Of a stretch of DNA of 64,000 nucleotides, positions 45,245 through 52,442 are shown one piece after another (position 1 is the first letter of the stretch; each line of letters begins with the position of its first letter). The DNA is taken from the NCBI RefSeq assembly GCF_016650635.1, contig NZ_JAEKFI010000005.1, forward strand, positions 248,001 to 312,000. The letters are read 5' to 3'. The translations under genes and the position numbers were made by a program. Source of the DNA: Pseudomonas sp. TH43. GTDB taxonomy: Bacteria; Pseudomonadota; Gammaproteobacteria; Pseudomonadales; Pseudomonadaceae. Below the pieces are notes generated by a model. That model was not told where the DNA came from. It did not search any database and was given only the letters and a program-made list of their open reading frames with translations.

Positions 45245-46243
45245 TTAAAGAAGCACCTCACTTTCAGGCAACTCATACGCCAGCGCGGCGTTACTCGCGC
45301 TGCCCGACCTTCCCGGCTTGCTCAAGGTCGGCTCTCTCTCCAGACACTCCACCAGAAAGTCGATAAACACCCTCAATTTCGGCGGCAAATACCGCGTCGG
45401 CGAATGCAGCAACCACAGCCCGCCATGGTAGGAAGCCAGGAACGTCCAGTCCGGCAGCACCTGCACGATCAACTTCTGCTCGAGGGCGTAGCGCGCCGTG
45501 AAGTACGGCAAACTGCCAATACCGATGTGCTGCAACACCGCGCCCAGCCTGACGCCGGTGTGGTTGGCGGCATAGCGACCGCGCACGCCGACGGTGACTG
45601 ACTTACTGCCTTTTTTGAATTTCCAGCGCGCATCACTCGGGGTTTCACCCAGATAAATACAGCTGTGATTGAGCAAGTCATGCGGGTGCGTGGGGGTGCC
45701 GTGTTCGGCGAGGTATTGCGGGGTGGCGCAAAGCAAATGATCGATGGTCAGCAATTGCCGCCCGACCAACCCGGCCGGGGGCCGATCGGTGATACGAATC
45801 GCCAGATCAACATGATCGTCAATCAGATCCACCTGGCGGTCTTCCAGTAGCAACTCGATGTCGACCTTGGGATAACGCCGCAAAAACTCCGGCATGTGCG
45901 GATGTATGACAAAGCGCCCGACCGCTTTCGGCACGCTGACCCGCACCAGGCCCTCGGCTTCGTGGGTGAACTGACCGCTGATCTCCATCACCGACTTGGC
46001 AGCGCTGACCATTTCCTGACAGCGCTTGAACACCTCTTCTCCTCCGTCGCTCAAGCGCAGCTTGCGTGTGGTGCGTTGCAACAGGCGTGTGGCCAGCGCC
46101 TTTTCCAGACGGGAAATGCTGCGACTGACCGCAGACGGTGACGAGCCCAGTTGACGGGCCGCTTCGGAAAAGCTTCCGGTCTCCACGACTTTGACAAAAA
46201 TCGCCATTTCACCGAGAAGTGGCAGCGGGAGATTTATGCTCAC
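45245..46243 (-). CDS. LysR family transcriptional regulator
   Basis: A 332-aa LTTR with an N-terminal winged helix (EMAIFVKVVETGSFSEAARQ, SPSAVSRSISRLE) and a C-terminal periplasmic-binding-like effector domain (about residues 95-300). The GTG at 46243 has AAAGGA 10 bases upstream and is preferred to the TTG at 46252. It is divergent from the alaX gene across about 90 bases, the classic arrangement for control of the alaX-oxygenase-LysE module. The inducer is unknown, possibly the amino acid handled there. Confidence 0.88.
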   Translation of the reverse strand: MSINLPLPLLGEMAIFVKVVETGSFSEAARQLGSSPSAVSRSISRLEKALATRLLQRTTRKLRLSDGGEEVFKRCQEMVSAAKSVMEISGQFTHEAEGLVRVSVPKAVGRFVIHPHMPEFLRRYPKVDIELLLEDRQVDLIDDHVDLAIRITDRPPAGLVGRQLLTIDHLLCATPQYLAEHGTPTHPHDLLNHSCIYLGETPSDARWKFKKGSKSVTVGVRGRYAANHTGVRLGAVLQHIGIGSLPYFTARYALEQKLIVQVLPDWTFLASYHGGLWLLHSPTRYLPPKLRVFIDFLVECLEREPTLSKPGRSGSASNAALAYELPESEVLL

Positions 46244-46273
46244 AGCGCACAAGTCCTTTGATGTTTGAACGGA

Positions 46274-46302
46274 TTATCACGTTATTACACGATTCATATA
46301 AT
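46274..46302 (+). promoter_or_regulatory. alaX promoter with dyad (candidate LysR site)
   Basis: TTATCA (46274-46279), 17 bases, and perfect TATAAT (46297-46302). An imperfect dyad, ATC-N2-GT-N4-AC-N2-GAT (46276-46293), overlaps the -35 and spacer; it may bind the divergent LysR protein. The start of alaX is about 30 bases downstream. Confidence 0.5.
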
Positions 46303-46333
46303 AAAAACAGAAACTTTAATAAGGGCATGGAAT

Positions 46334-46960
46334 ATGACGCTTCGCCTCTTTTTCCATAGCGATGACCTCAAGGCTAATGTGGAAGTCCTCGACTGCACGC
46401 CCCAAGAGCACGAATTCGCCGTGGTGCTGCGCGCCACACTGTTTCATCCGCAAGGTGGTGGTCAGCCTTGTGATACCGGCTGGATTGGCGACGCTCAGGT
46501 GTTGCGCGTAGTCCAGGAGCCGGAGCGGATCATCCACTTCGTTGATCGCGCCGTGCCTCTGGGCATGACCTGCATTCGAATCGACCCAGAGCGCCGCTGC
46601 TTCAACACGCGCATGCATTCGGCCGGGCATCTGATCGGTCATTGCGTGCAGGCCATGGGTTGGACGCCGATCAAGGCGCACCACTGGCCCGACGAAGGCC
46701 GGGTGCAATTCAAACCAGGCGACGTCGCTCAGGAAGTCGATGCGCAAACCGTTCAACAGGCTATCGGCCAGTGGATCGAAGACGATTTGCCGCGTTTGAC
46801 CTCGTTGCGTGAAGGCGCGCGGGAAATCGGTTTTGGAGAACTGCCGGCCTATGGCTGCGGCGGCACCCACGTACGCAGCCTGAAGGATCTGGGCACAGTC
46901 ACGATCGCGTCCCTTTCGCAAAAGAAAGGCACGCTGTCCGTCCACTACAGCGTGGATTGA
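46334..46960 (+). CDS. AlaX-type alanyl-tRNA editing protein (free-standing deacylase)
   Basis: A 208-aa free-standing editing domain related to the C-terminal part of AlaRS. It hydrolyses mis-acylated tRNA. Motifs: the FHPQGGGQPCDTG N-terminal segment (residues 37-49), zinc ligands in HSAGHLIGH (His95, His99), and CGGTH (Cys175, His179). It starts at the ATG at 46334; the frame's earlier start adds a non-homologous leader. AlaX acts on Ser- or Gly-tRNA(Ala), but other modified amino acids are possible. It precedes a Fe(II)/2OG oxygenase and LysE gene. Confidence 0.88.
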   Translation: MTLRLFFHSDDLKANVEVLDCTPQEHEFAVVLRATLFHPQGGGQPCDTGWIGDAQVLRVVQEPERIIHFVDRAVPLGMTCIRIDPERRCFNTRMHSAGHLIGHCVQAMGWTPIKAHHWPDEGRVQFKPGDVAQEVDAQTVQQAIGQWIEDDLPRLTSLREGAREIGFGELPAYGCGGTHVRSLKDLGTVTIASLSQKKGTLSVHYSVD

Positions 46961-46966
46961 GCATTT

Positions 46967-46992
46967 CGGACGCTGCCCTTGCGCAGCGTCCG
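46967..46992 (+). other. Intercistronic hairpin between alaX and the oxygenase
   Basis: A 10-bp perfect stem, CGGACGCTGC (46967-46976) with GCAGCGTCCG (46983-46992), loops around 6 bases. There is no T-run, so termination is unlikely. It may protect the upstream message or change the ratio of AlaX to oxygenase. Confidence 0.6.
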
Positions 46993-47049
46993 ACGCCGGG
47001 GAACCGCATTCGCAGGTTCCGTTGACTATCGATAGATGGACCTAAAAAA

Positions 47050-47820
47050 ATGATGCTAGACGTCGAGCGTCTCGATGAGACGTGCATAAAAAAACTGGCC
47101 AACGAAGAAGTCCTCGCCATCCGCGTCAGAGGCTTTTTGCCGGTGCCGCTGGCGATCGAAATTGGCGACAAGATTCTCGCTCCAGGCTTTGAGGGCTACA
47201 TCAACGCACCCAGCATCGGTCGGATCGGCATGGCGTTTTACGAGGCAGAAAACCAGCCCCTGCTGATCGAGGATTACTTCGAACGCGCCACCAGCAACAT
47301 CGCCGAACTGCGCAATCGCTGCGCGCCCTACTCCTCCCCGATCGACACCCTGCGCTGCATGCTCGACGAATCCTGGCCAGCCGGCGCACACCTGGAAAAC
47401 CTTTACGGCCGCAAGATGTATGTCGGCCTGTCACGGGTGGTCAAACCCGGCGTGTGCTTCCTCGCCCATCACGACATTTTCGCCAAGGACGCGCCGGACA
47501 GTTTCCAGGCCCGCAGCCTCGAAGCGCAGTTTGCCTGCAACGTCTATCTGAACATGCCGACCGAGGGTGGCGCGTTGCAGATGTGGGATGACGACATTAC
47601 TCCTGACCAGTTCGACGAAATGCGTGGCGACAGTTACGGCATCGAACCGGCATTGCTCGGCCCGCCAGCCCTCGAGGTGAGGCCGGAACCGGGCGACTTC
47701 ATCATGTTCAATTCGCGCTGCATGCACTCGGTGACCCCGGGCGTGGCTGATCCGCGCTTGAGCCTTTCCTTCTTTGTCGGCTATCGCGGCAATGCTTCAC
47801 CCCTGACCTTCTGGAGCTGA
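47050..47820 (+). CDS. Fe(II)/2-oxoglutarate-dependent oxygenase of unknown substrate
   Basis: A 256-aa double-stranded beta-helix oxygenase. The likely iron triad is His140-x-Asp142 (FLAHHDIFAKD) and His226 (FNSRCMHSVTPG), and Arg236 ten residues later (DPRLSLSFF) would bind 2-oxoglutarate. Asp142 is kept, so hydroxylation or desaturation is expected rather than halogenation (halogenases have Ala/Gly there). It is cytoplasmic, without a signal peptide. The stop is one base from the LysE start, and that gene's GGAG lies within its last codons. With AlaX and an exporter, an amino-acid substrate is inferred. Confidence 0.83.
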   Translation: MMLDVERLDETCIKKLANEEVLAIRVRGFLPVPLAIEIGDKILAPGFEGYINAPSIGRIGMAFYEAENQPLLIEDYFERATSNIAELRNRCAPYSSPIDTLRCMLDESWPAGAHLENLYGRKMYVGLSRVVKPGVCFLAHHDIFAKDAPDSFQARSLEAQFACNVYLNMPTEGGALQMWDDDITPDQFDEMRGDSYGIEPALLGPPALEVRPEPGDFIMFNSRCMHSVTPGVADPRLSLSFFVGYRGNASPLTFWS

Positions 47821-47821
47821 G

Positions 47822-48460
47822 ATGTATTCGAATTACCTGGGCGAGTTTCTGGCGCTGGCAACTATTCACTTTCTCGCCGTGGTCGCACCCGGCCCGGACT
47901 TCGCCGTGACCATCCGCCAAAGCGTGCGCTTCGGCCGACTGGTGGGAATCTGCACGGCGCTGGGGATCGGCGCAGGGATTTCCGTGCACGTTTTGTACAC
48001 GTTGCTCGGGGTCGGCGCGCTGATGCACACCACGCCGTGGCTGCTGACCGTGGCCAAAGTGGTGGGCGGTGCTTACATTCTGTACCTGGGTGTCAGCCTG
48101 ATCCGCAGCAAACCGAAAACCACCCTTGAAGGCGAAAAATCTGCGGAGGAGCCGCTGGTTGAGCAATCGTTGTTCAAGGCCTTCAGTACCGGCTTTCTGA
48201 CCAATGCCACCAACCCCAAGGCGACGCTGTTTTTCCTGGCGATCTTCACCACGATCATCAGCGCCAGCACGCCGCTGCAAATCCAGGCGTTCTATGGTTT
48301 GTGGATGTGCTTTGTAAATGCATTGTGGTTCGTGATCGTTGCGTTGTTCTTCTCCAGCAACAAAGTACGCCTGCTGTTCATGCGCATGGGCCACTGGTTC
48401 GAGCGCTGCATGGGGGTGATCCTGATTCTCTTCGCCGGGCGCCTGATGCTGTCGATGTAG
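47822..48460 (+). CDS. LysE/RhtB family amino acid exporter
   Basis: A 212-aa inner-membrane translocator with about six hydrophobic segments (residues 5-30, 40-65, 68-90, 115-140, 150-175, 185-210) and the family motif GPDFAVTIRQSVRFGRLVGICTALGIGAG at the start of the protein (quoted in part: GPDFAVTIRQS). It is translationally coupled to the oxygenase gene (TGAGATG). The family exports amino acids or their derivatives. It is probably the outlet for the product of the oxygenase. A terminator follows. Confidence 0.88.
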   Translation: MYSNYLGEFLALATIHFLAVVAPGPDFAVTIRQSVRFGRLVGICTALGIGAGISVHVLYTLLGVGALMHTTPWLLTVAKVVGGAYILYLGVSLIRSKPKTTLEGEKSAEEPLVEQSLFKAFSTGFLTNATNPKATLFFLAIFTTIISASTPLQIQAFYGLWMCFVNALWFVIVALFFSSNKVRLLFMRMGHWFERCMGVILILFAGRLMLSM

Positions 48461-48466
48461 CTCAAC

Positions 48467-48499
48467 AAAAAGTCCCGACAAAGCTTGTCGGGACTTTTT
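48467..48499 (+). terminator. Terminator after the LysE gene
   Basis: AAAAAGTCCCGACA (48467-48480) pairs with TGTCGGGACTTTTT (48486-48499) around AAGCT. It closes the alaX-oxygenase-LysE transcript. Confidence 0.92.
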
Positions 48500-48646
48500 C
48501 ATTTCTGCGCCTCTTTTGCATTTCTGTGCGACAGATCAAGTTTCAGGACTCCCTTGATGCTCGCTCGCAGTGTTAGTTTGCAAAATGTTTCTGACGCAAC
48601 CGACAGAAATATCTCTCATCAATTGCCCGCAAGGAAAGCCTCCGTA

Positions 48647-50386
48647 ATGGATTTCTCCCTCAAGCAACTGGCCGCCGCTACCCTGATGCTGGCCAGCCTC
48701 GCGTCATTCACCAGCGCCGCTCAAGCAAACATTACCCCACAGCAGAGCGCGGTCATCCTGAAATCCTTCGACGACAAAAGCGTGACGGATTTTCGCGAGT
48801 TTCTGGGAAGCCTGGCCAAGAGCGATATCGCCAAAAGCGAAAATCTCGGTCCGGCCATCAGCGCCTTCCTCGACAACAAGACCCTGACCGCCGAACAGCT
48901 GAACGAAGTTCACCGCCTGCTCGGTATCTACACCCGCGTGAAATACGGCAAAGCCGCGCTGGAAACCCTGCGCGAACTGGTCGAGATCCCGACTTTCCAG
49001 AAGGAAGGTGTGGCACAACACGACAATCCTGAGTTCATCAAAATTGCCGGCAAGATCCAGAGCCTGGCCGAGTCTTTCAACCTGAAGTTCCGTAACGTCG
49101 ACAACCGCGTCTACGAGATTTCCCTCGAAGGCAAAGGCGATGAAGTTGTCGGCATTCACGCCCACGCCGACGTGGTGCCGGTGACCCCGGAAAACTGGGT
49201 GCTGAAGGATGGCACCAAGCTTGATCCGTTCAAGGTCACCCTGATTGGTGATCGCATGTACGGTCGCGGCACCGAGGATGACAAGAACGGCATCGTCGTC
49301 GCGATGTACGCGATGAAAGTCATCAAGGAAGAGAAGCTGCCGCTGGCACGTAACTTCAAGTTGCTGGTCGACACCACCGAAGAAACCAGTGGCGACGCGA
49401 TTCCTTACTACTTCGAACACAACCCGACGCCGGCCTACAACATGGCGCTGGATGGTGGTTATCCAGTCGTGATTGCCGAAAAAGGCTACGGCACCGTGAT
49501 GGCCAAATTTGCCAAACGCACAGCTGAAGGCAAAGGCGCGGAAATCACATCGATGACTGGCGGCCTGGCAACCAACCAGATTCCATCGGCGTCCGTCGTC
49601 ACACTGGTGACCGACAAACCTGCCGAACTGGCCGCCAGCCTGCAAAAGGCTGGCAACGAGTTTGCCAAACACAATGGCGGCAACTTCGAAGTGGCTGCCA
49701 AGGTTGACGGTAAAGACGTCAAGCTGACGGTGACCGGCGTTTCCGCGCACTCCTCCGAGCCAGAATCAGGCGTTAACCCAGTGGCGCGCATGCTGGTGTT
49801 GATCAATAGCCTGAACGGCAAGGTAGCGCTCAAGCACAACCAGTTCACCGATTCCGCCCGTTACGCCGCCGACAACTGGGGCCTGGATTACCTGGGCAAA
49901 AAACTCGGCGTTGGTTTTTCCGATTCATTCATGGGGCCGCTGACCACTTCGCTGACGTATGTCGGTGAGGATGACAAAGCCTTCAAACTGGCGGTGAACC
50001 TGCGCGTGCCAAAGGGCAAGTCGCCAGAAAAACTCAAGGCTGAAATCGCTGACAAACTCACTGCCTGGACGAAGAAAACTCACGTAGCGGTAGACTTCGA
50101 CTACTCGGTGGCCGAACCGATGTACCGCAACCCGGAAGGTGAATGGGTCAAGGCATTGCTGGCGGTGTCTACGGAAAACCTCGGTATGAAGCACGAGTTC
50201 GGCACATCCGCCGGCGCGACATCGGTTCATGAACTGCCGAACGGCGTGCAATTTGGCCTGGCGCGTCCGGAGGTGAAATACACCGGGCACACTGACGGCG
50301 AGTTCAAGACTGTTGACCAGTTCTTGCTCGATCTGCAAATCGTCACCGAAATGATGGGCCGCATCGGGCAACTGCCGAAGCTGTGA
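48647..50386 (+). CDS. M20 family dipeptidase, Sapep type, exported
   Basis: A 579-aa metallopeptidase that probably cleaves dipeptides in the periplasm. A Sec signal peptide (residues 1-27, ending TSAAQA before NITPQQ) precedes an N-terminal extension and the M20 core: HAHADVVPV (metal His-x-Asp) near residue 170, EDDKNGIV, and DTTEETSGD (catalytic Glu and metal Glu) near 245. The dimerisation/lid domain follows, with metal ligands late in the sequence. The ATG at 48647 has AAGGAAAG upstream; the frame's earlier start runs over the upstream terminator. Confidence 0.87.
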   Translation: MDFSLKQLAAATLMLASLASFTSAAQANITPQQSAVILKSFDDKSVTDFREFLGSLAKSDIAKSENLGPAISAFLDNKTLTAEQLNEVHRLLGIYTRVKYGKAALETLRELVEIPTFQKEGVAQHDNPEFIKIAGKIQSLAESFNLKFRNVDNRVYEISLEGKGDEVVGIHAHADVVPVTPENWVLKDGTKLDPFKVTLIGDRMYGRGTEDDKNGIVVAMYAMKVIKEEKLPLARNFKLLVDTTEETSGDAIPYYFEHNPTPAYNMALDGGYPVVIAEKGYGTVMAKFAKRTAEGKGAEITSMTGGLATNQIPSASVVTLVTDKPAELAASLQKAGNEFAKHNGGNFEVAAKVDGKDVKLTVTGVSAHSSEPESGVNPVARMLVLINSLNGKVALKHNQFTDSARYAADNWGLDYLGKKLGVGFSDSFMGPLTTSLTYVGEDDKAFKLAVNLRVPKGKSPEKLKAEIADKLTAWTKKTHVAVDFDYSVAEPMYRNPEGEWVKALLAVSTENLGMKHEFGTSAGATSVHELPNGVQFGLARPEVKYTGHTDGEFKTVDQFLLDLQIVTEMMGRIGQLPKL

Positions 50387-50433
50387 TCCAGCGTTAGAAC
50401 CCGGCCAGTGTGTGGTCGGGTTCTGGCAGGCAC

Positions 50434-50462
50434 AAAAAAAGGACCGTGAAGGTCCTTTTTTA
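50434..50462 (+). terminator. Terminator after the dipeptidase gene
   Basis: AAAAAGGACC pairs with GGTCCTTTTTT around GTGAA (loop at 50446-50450). It is plus-strand oriented and lies about 50 bases after the stop. Confidence 0.88.
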
Positions 50463-50486
50463 TTGGCGGCGACAAATCGCGCACAA

Positions 50487-50520
50487 ACAAAAACGCCGAT
50501 CATCACTGATCGGCGTTTTT
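50487..50520 (-). terminator. Terminator of the tRNA array
   Basis: In minus orientation AAAAACGCCGATCA pairs with TGATCGGCGTTTT, followed by T-rich sequence. It lies just 3' of the last tRNA-Gly gene and ends the tRNA operon. Confidence 0.88.
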
Positions 50521-50527
50521 GTGAAAA

Positions 50528-50603
<76 letters not shown>

Positions 50604-50605
50604 AA

Positions 50606-50681
50606 TGGCGTCCCCTAGGGGACTCGAACCCCTGTTACCGCCGTGAAAGGGCGGTGTCCTAGGCCACTAGACGAAGGGGAC
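50606..50681 (-). tRNA. tRNA-Glu (UUC), copy 3 in transcription order
   Basis: 76 nt with encoded CCA. The acceptor is GTCCCCT; the anticodon stem ACCGCC/GGCGGT encloses CTTTCAC, anticodon TTC; T arm GGGGTTCGAGTCCCC. Only two bases separate it from the following tRNA-Gly. Confidence 0.97.
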
Positions 50682-50702
50682 ACAGGCTACAACTTTCACT
50701 AA

Positions 50703-50732
50703 TAAAAACGCCGCTCACTGAGCGGCGCTTTT
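50703..50732 (-). terminator. Terminator-like hairpin inside the tRNA array
   Basis: Minus-strand AAAAGCGCCGCT, loop CAGTG, AGCGGCGTTTTTATT. The stem plus T-run lies between tRNA-Gly copy 2 and tRNA-Glu copy 3, so a fraction of transcripts may end here or be processed here. The other spacer, at 50894-50997, has no such hairpin. Confidence 0.65.
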
Positions 50733-50738
50733 AGAATT

Positions 50739-50814
<76 letters not shown>

Positions 50815-50817
50815 AAA

Positions 50818-50893
50818 TGGCGTCCCCTAGGGGACTCGAACCCCTGTTACCGCCGTGAAAGGGCGGTGTCCTAGGCCACTAGACGAAGGGGAC
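50818..50893 (-). tRNA. tRNA-Glu (UUC), copy 2
   Basis: 76 nt with CCA, identical to the other two tRNA-Glu genes here, and three bases from the following tRNA-Gly. Confidence 0.97.
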
Positions 50894-50997
50894 ACGCTAC
50901 CCGGAACACATGGTGTGTGTTTCGGTGTCCAGATCCGCATCCGAAGACTTGGTTCTGGTTTCACTCAGCACCGCCCGAAAGCGCTGCTGTTTAAAAT

Positions 50998-51073
<76 letters not shown>

Positions 51074-51075
51074 AA

Positions 51076-51151
51076 TGGCGTCCCCTAGGGGACTCGAACC
51101 CCTGTTACCGCCGTGAAAGGGCGGTGTCCTAGGCCACTAGACGAAGGGGAC
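51076..51151 (-). tRNA. tRNA-Glu (UUC), copy 1
   Basis: 76 nt with CCA, anticodon TTC. This is the first tRNA of the operon, about 55 bases from the predicted transcription start. Confidence 0.97.
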
Positions 51152-51212
51152 ACGCTACAACATTCACTCCCTGCCGCGCTTCGCTGTGTGCTTTACGCTG
51201 CAAGTGGCGCGC

Positions 51213-51241
51213 ATTCTATGGATGGATTGATAGGTCGTCAA
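51213..51241 (-). promoter_or_regulatory. Promoter of the tRNA Glu-Gly operon
   Basis: Minus-strand TTGACG (51236-51241), exactly 17 bases, TAGAAT (51213-51218), then a GC-rich GCGCGCC discriminator, the mark of stringently controlled stable-RNA promoters. Confidence 0.75.
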
Positions 51242-51521
51242 CCCCCAGATATAAATATATTTAAATCAATGACTTCGACCTGCTTTACGTGGCCAGGCAG
51301 GCTTTTCCGTCGCCCGACGATTGACGCCTATATTCCGGCAGTCGCCAAGGCGTTATAGTCGCGCGCAGTGATGGCATTCTGCACATCAAGCGCCAGCATT
51401 CATATAAGCAGCGCGTGGCCGATACAGATTGAACCAGCCGATCCAACTCGTCGAGCGGCGCTAGGCGCACAAATGCCCAGCCACTACACTCGCATGCGAA
51501 CCCTATAAAGAGGTCTTACCG
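51242..51521. other. Intergenic region upstream of the membrane-anchored protein gene
   Basis: About 280 bases that separate the tRNA promoter from the plus-strand GTG at 51522. No gene, repeat or RNA is recognised. It should contain the promoter of that gene, but no clear boxes were found. Confidence 0.5.
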
Positions 51522-52292
51522 GTGACACCACTCATGATCACCCTGCTAGTCATAGCCGGGATCGCAATTCTGATCGCCATTGGCTACATGAACCATGTGG
51601 TGGAAAACAACAAGGTAGAGAAGATCCGTACCAAGGTCGAACTCAACGACCGCCTGCGCCGCTGCGGCGAATTGACCGAAACCTTCCCCGGCCAGTTCAT
51701 GACACCGGGCCTGAAATTGTTGCTGACCCGCCTGGAACTGAACGTCTGCCAGCGCCTGCTGAACCTGGAAAAAACCAGCGCGACCACCAAAGCACGCATC
51801 AGCGAACTGAGCGCATTGGTCGCCCAGGGCGAATCGATCCCGGTCAACAATCCGCCGGCGCCGATCCTGACCGAAGCCAAAGCCAAAGACGTGCGCTTCC
51901 TCCTCGAAGCCCTGCACGGCCAGATCACCCGCGCCGCCCACGACGGCTTCCTGCCGCCGAACGAAGCCAAACAGTGGATCCGTGAAGTCCGCCACATTCT
52001 GGTCCTGCTGCACATCGAATTCTTCAACAACCTCGGTCAACAGTCCCTGCAACAAAACCAGCCCGGCCAGGCCCGCCTCGCCTTCGAACGCGGCGTGCAA
52101 TACCTGCGTAAACAGCAGGATCCGCAGATCTACGCCGAACAACTGCAATACCTGGAGAAACTCCTGGCCCGCGCCAACGCCCAGGTCATGGACAAAATCG
52201 CCCCGGTTGAAGGCGAAGAAAACCAACTGACCGCCGGCCTCAAAGATGCAGAGACCGATGCAGACTGGAAAAAGAAAGTCATCTACGACTGA
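51522..52292 (+). CDS. Membrane-anchored protein of unknown function
   Basis: A 256-aa protein: one N-terminal transmembrane helix (residues 3-22, ITLLVIAGIAILIAIGYM), then a long mostly helical cytoplasmic part with TPR-like character (ARLAFERGVQYLRKQQDPQIYAEQ near 184-207). A GTG at 51522 with AGAGG 8 bases upstream is chosen. From memory it corresponds to the conserved gene next to the tRNA-Gly/Glu array in P. aeruginosa. It may be a scaffold, but no family name can be given with confidence. Confidence 0.78.
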   Translation: MTPLMITLLVIAGIAILIAIGYMNHVVENNKVEKIRTKVELNDRLRRCGELTETFPGQFMTPGLKLLLTRLELNVCQRLLNLEKTSATTKARISELSALVAQGESIPVNNPPAPILTEAKAKDVRFLLEALHGQITRAAHDGFLPPNEAKQWIREVRHILVLLHIEFFNNLGQQSLQQNQPGQARLAFERGVQYLRKQQDPQIYAEQLQYLEKLLARANAQVMDKIAPVEGEENQLTAGLKDAETDADWKKKVIYD

Positions 52293-52310
52293 TCGCAGAT
52301 GCTAAGAGAG

Positions 52311-52334
52311 AAGCCACCGAGAGGTGGCTTTTTT
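52311..52334 (+). terminator. Terminator after the membrane-anchored protein gene
   Basis: AAGCCACC (52311-52318) pairs with GGTGGCTT (52323-52330) around GAGA, followed by TTTT. A short but well-formed intrinsic terminator. Confidence 0.85.
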
Positions 52335-52361
52335 GTATGCCGCGTCTTGCCAATCAAAAGT

Positions 52362-52390
52362 CAAAAGATCGCAGCTTTCGGCAGCTCCTG
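52362..52390. repeat. Lone arm of the second REP family
   Basis: CAAAAGATCGCAGCTTTCGG and the following CAGCTCCTG match one arm of the elements at 19556 and 45167. No inverted partner is found nearby, so this is a single REP or a decayed pair. Confidence 0.6.
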
Positions 52391-52442
52391 CTTGGGATGG
52401 GTATTGGCCGGAGCAGTGGGCCGGCTGCCTGGCCGCCAAGGC

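Noticed and set aside
46967..46992. The hairpin after alaX as a terminator
   Set aside because: No U-run follows; the genes downstream share direction and spacing consistent with one transcript.
47050..47820. The 2OG oxygenase as a BesD-like amino-acid halogenase
   Set aside because: Halogenases of this type lack the carboxylate ligand; Asp142 is present in HHDIF, and the residues expected for lysine binding after the second His do not match by position as far as I can judge.
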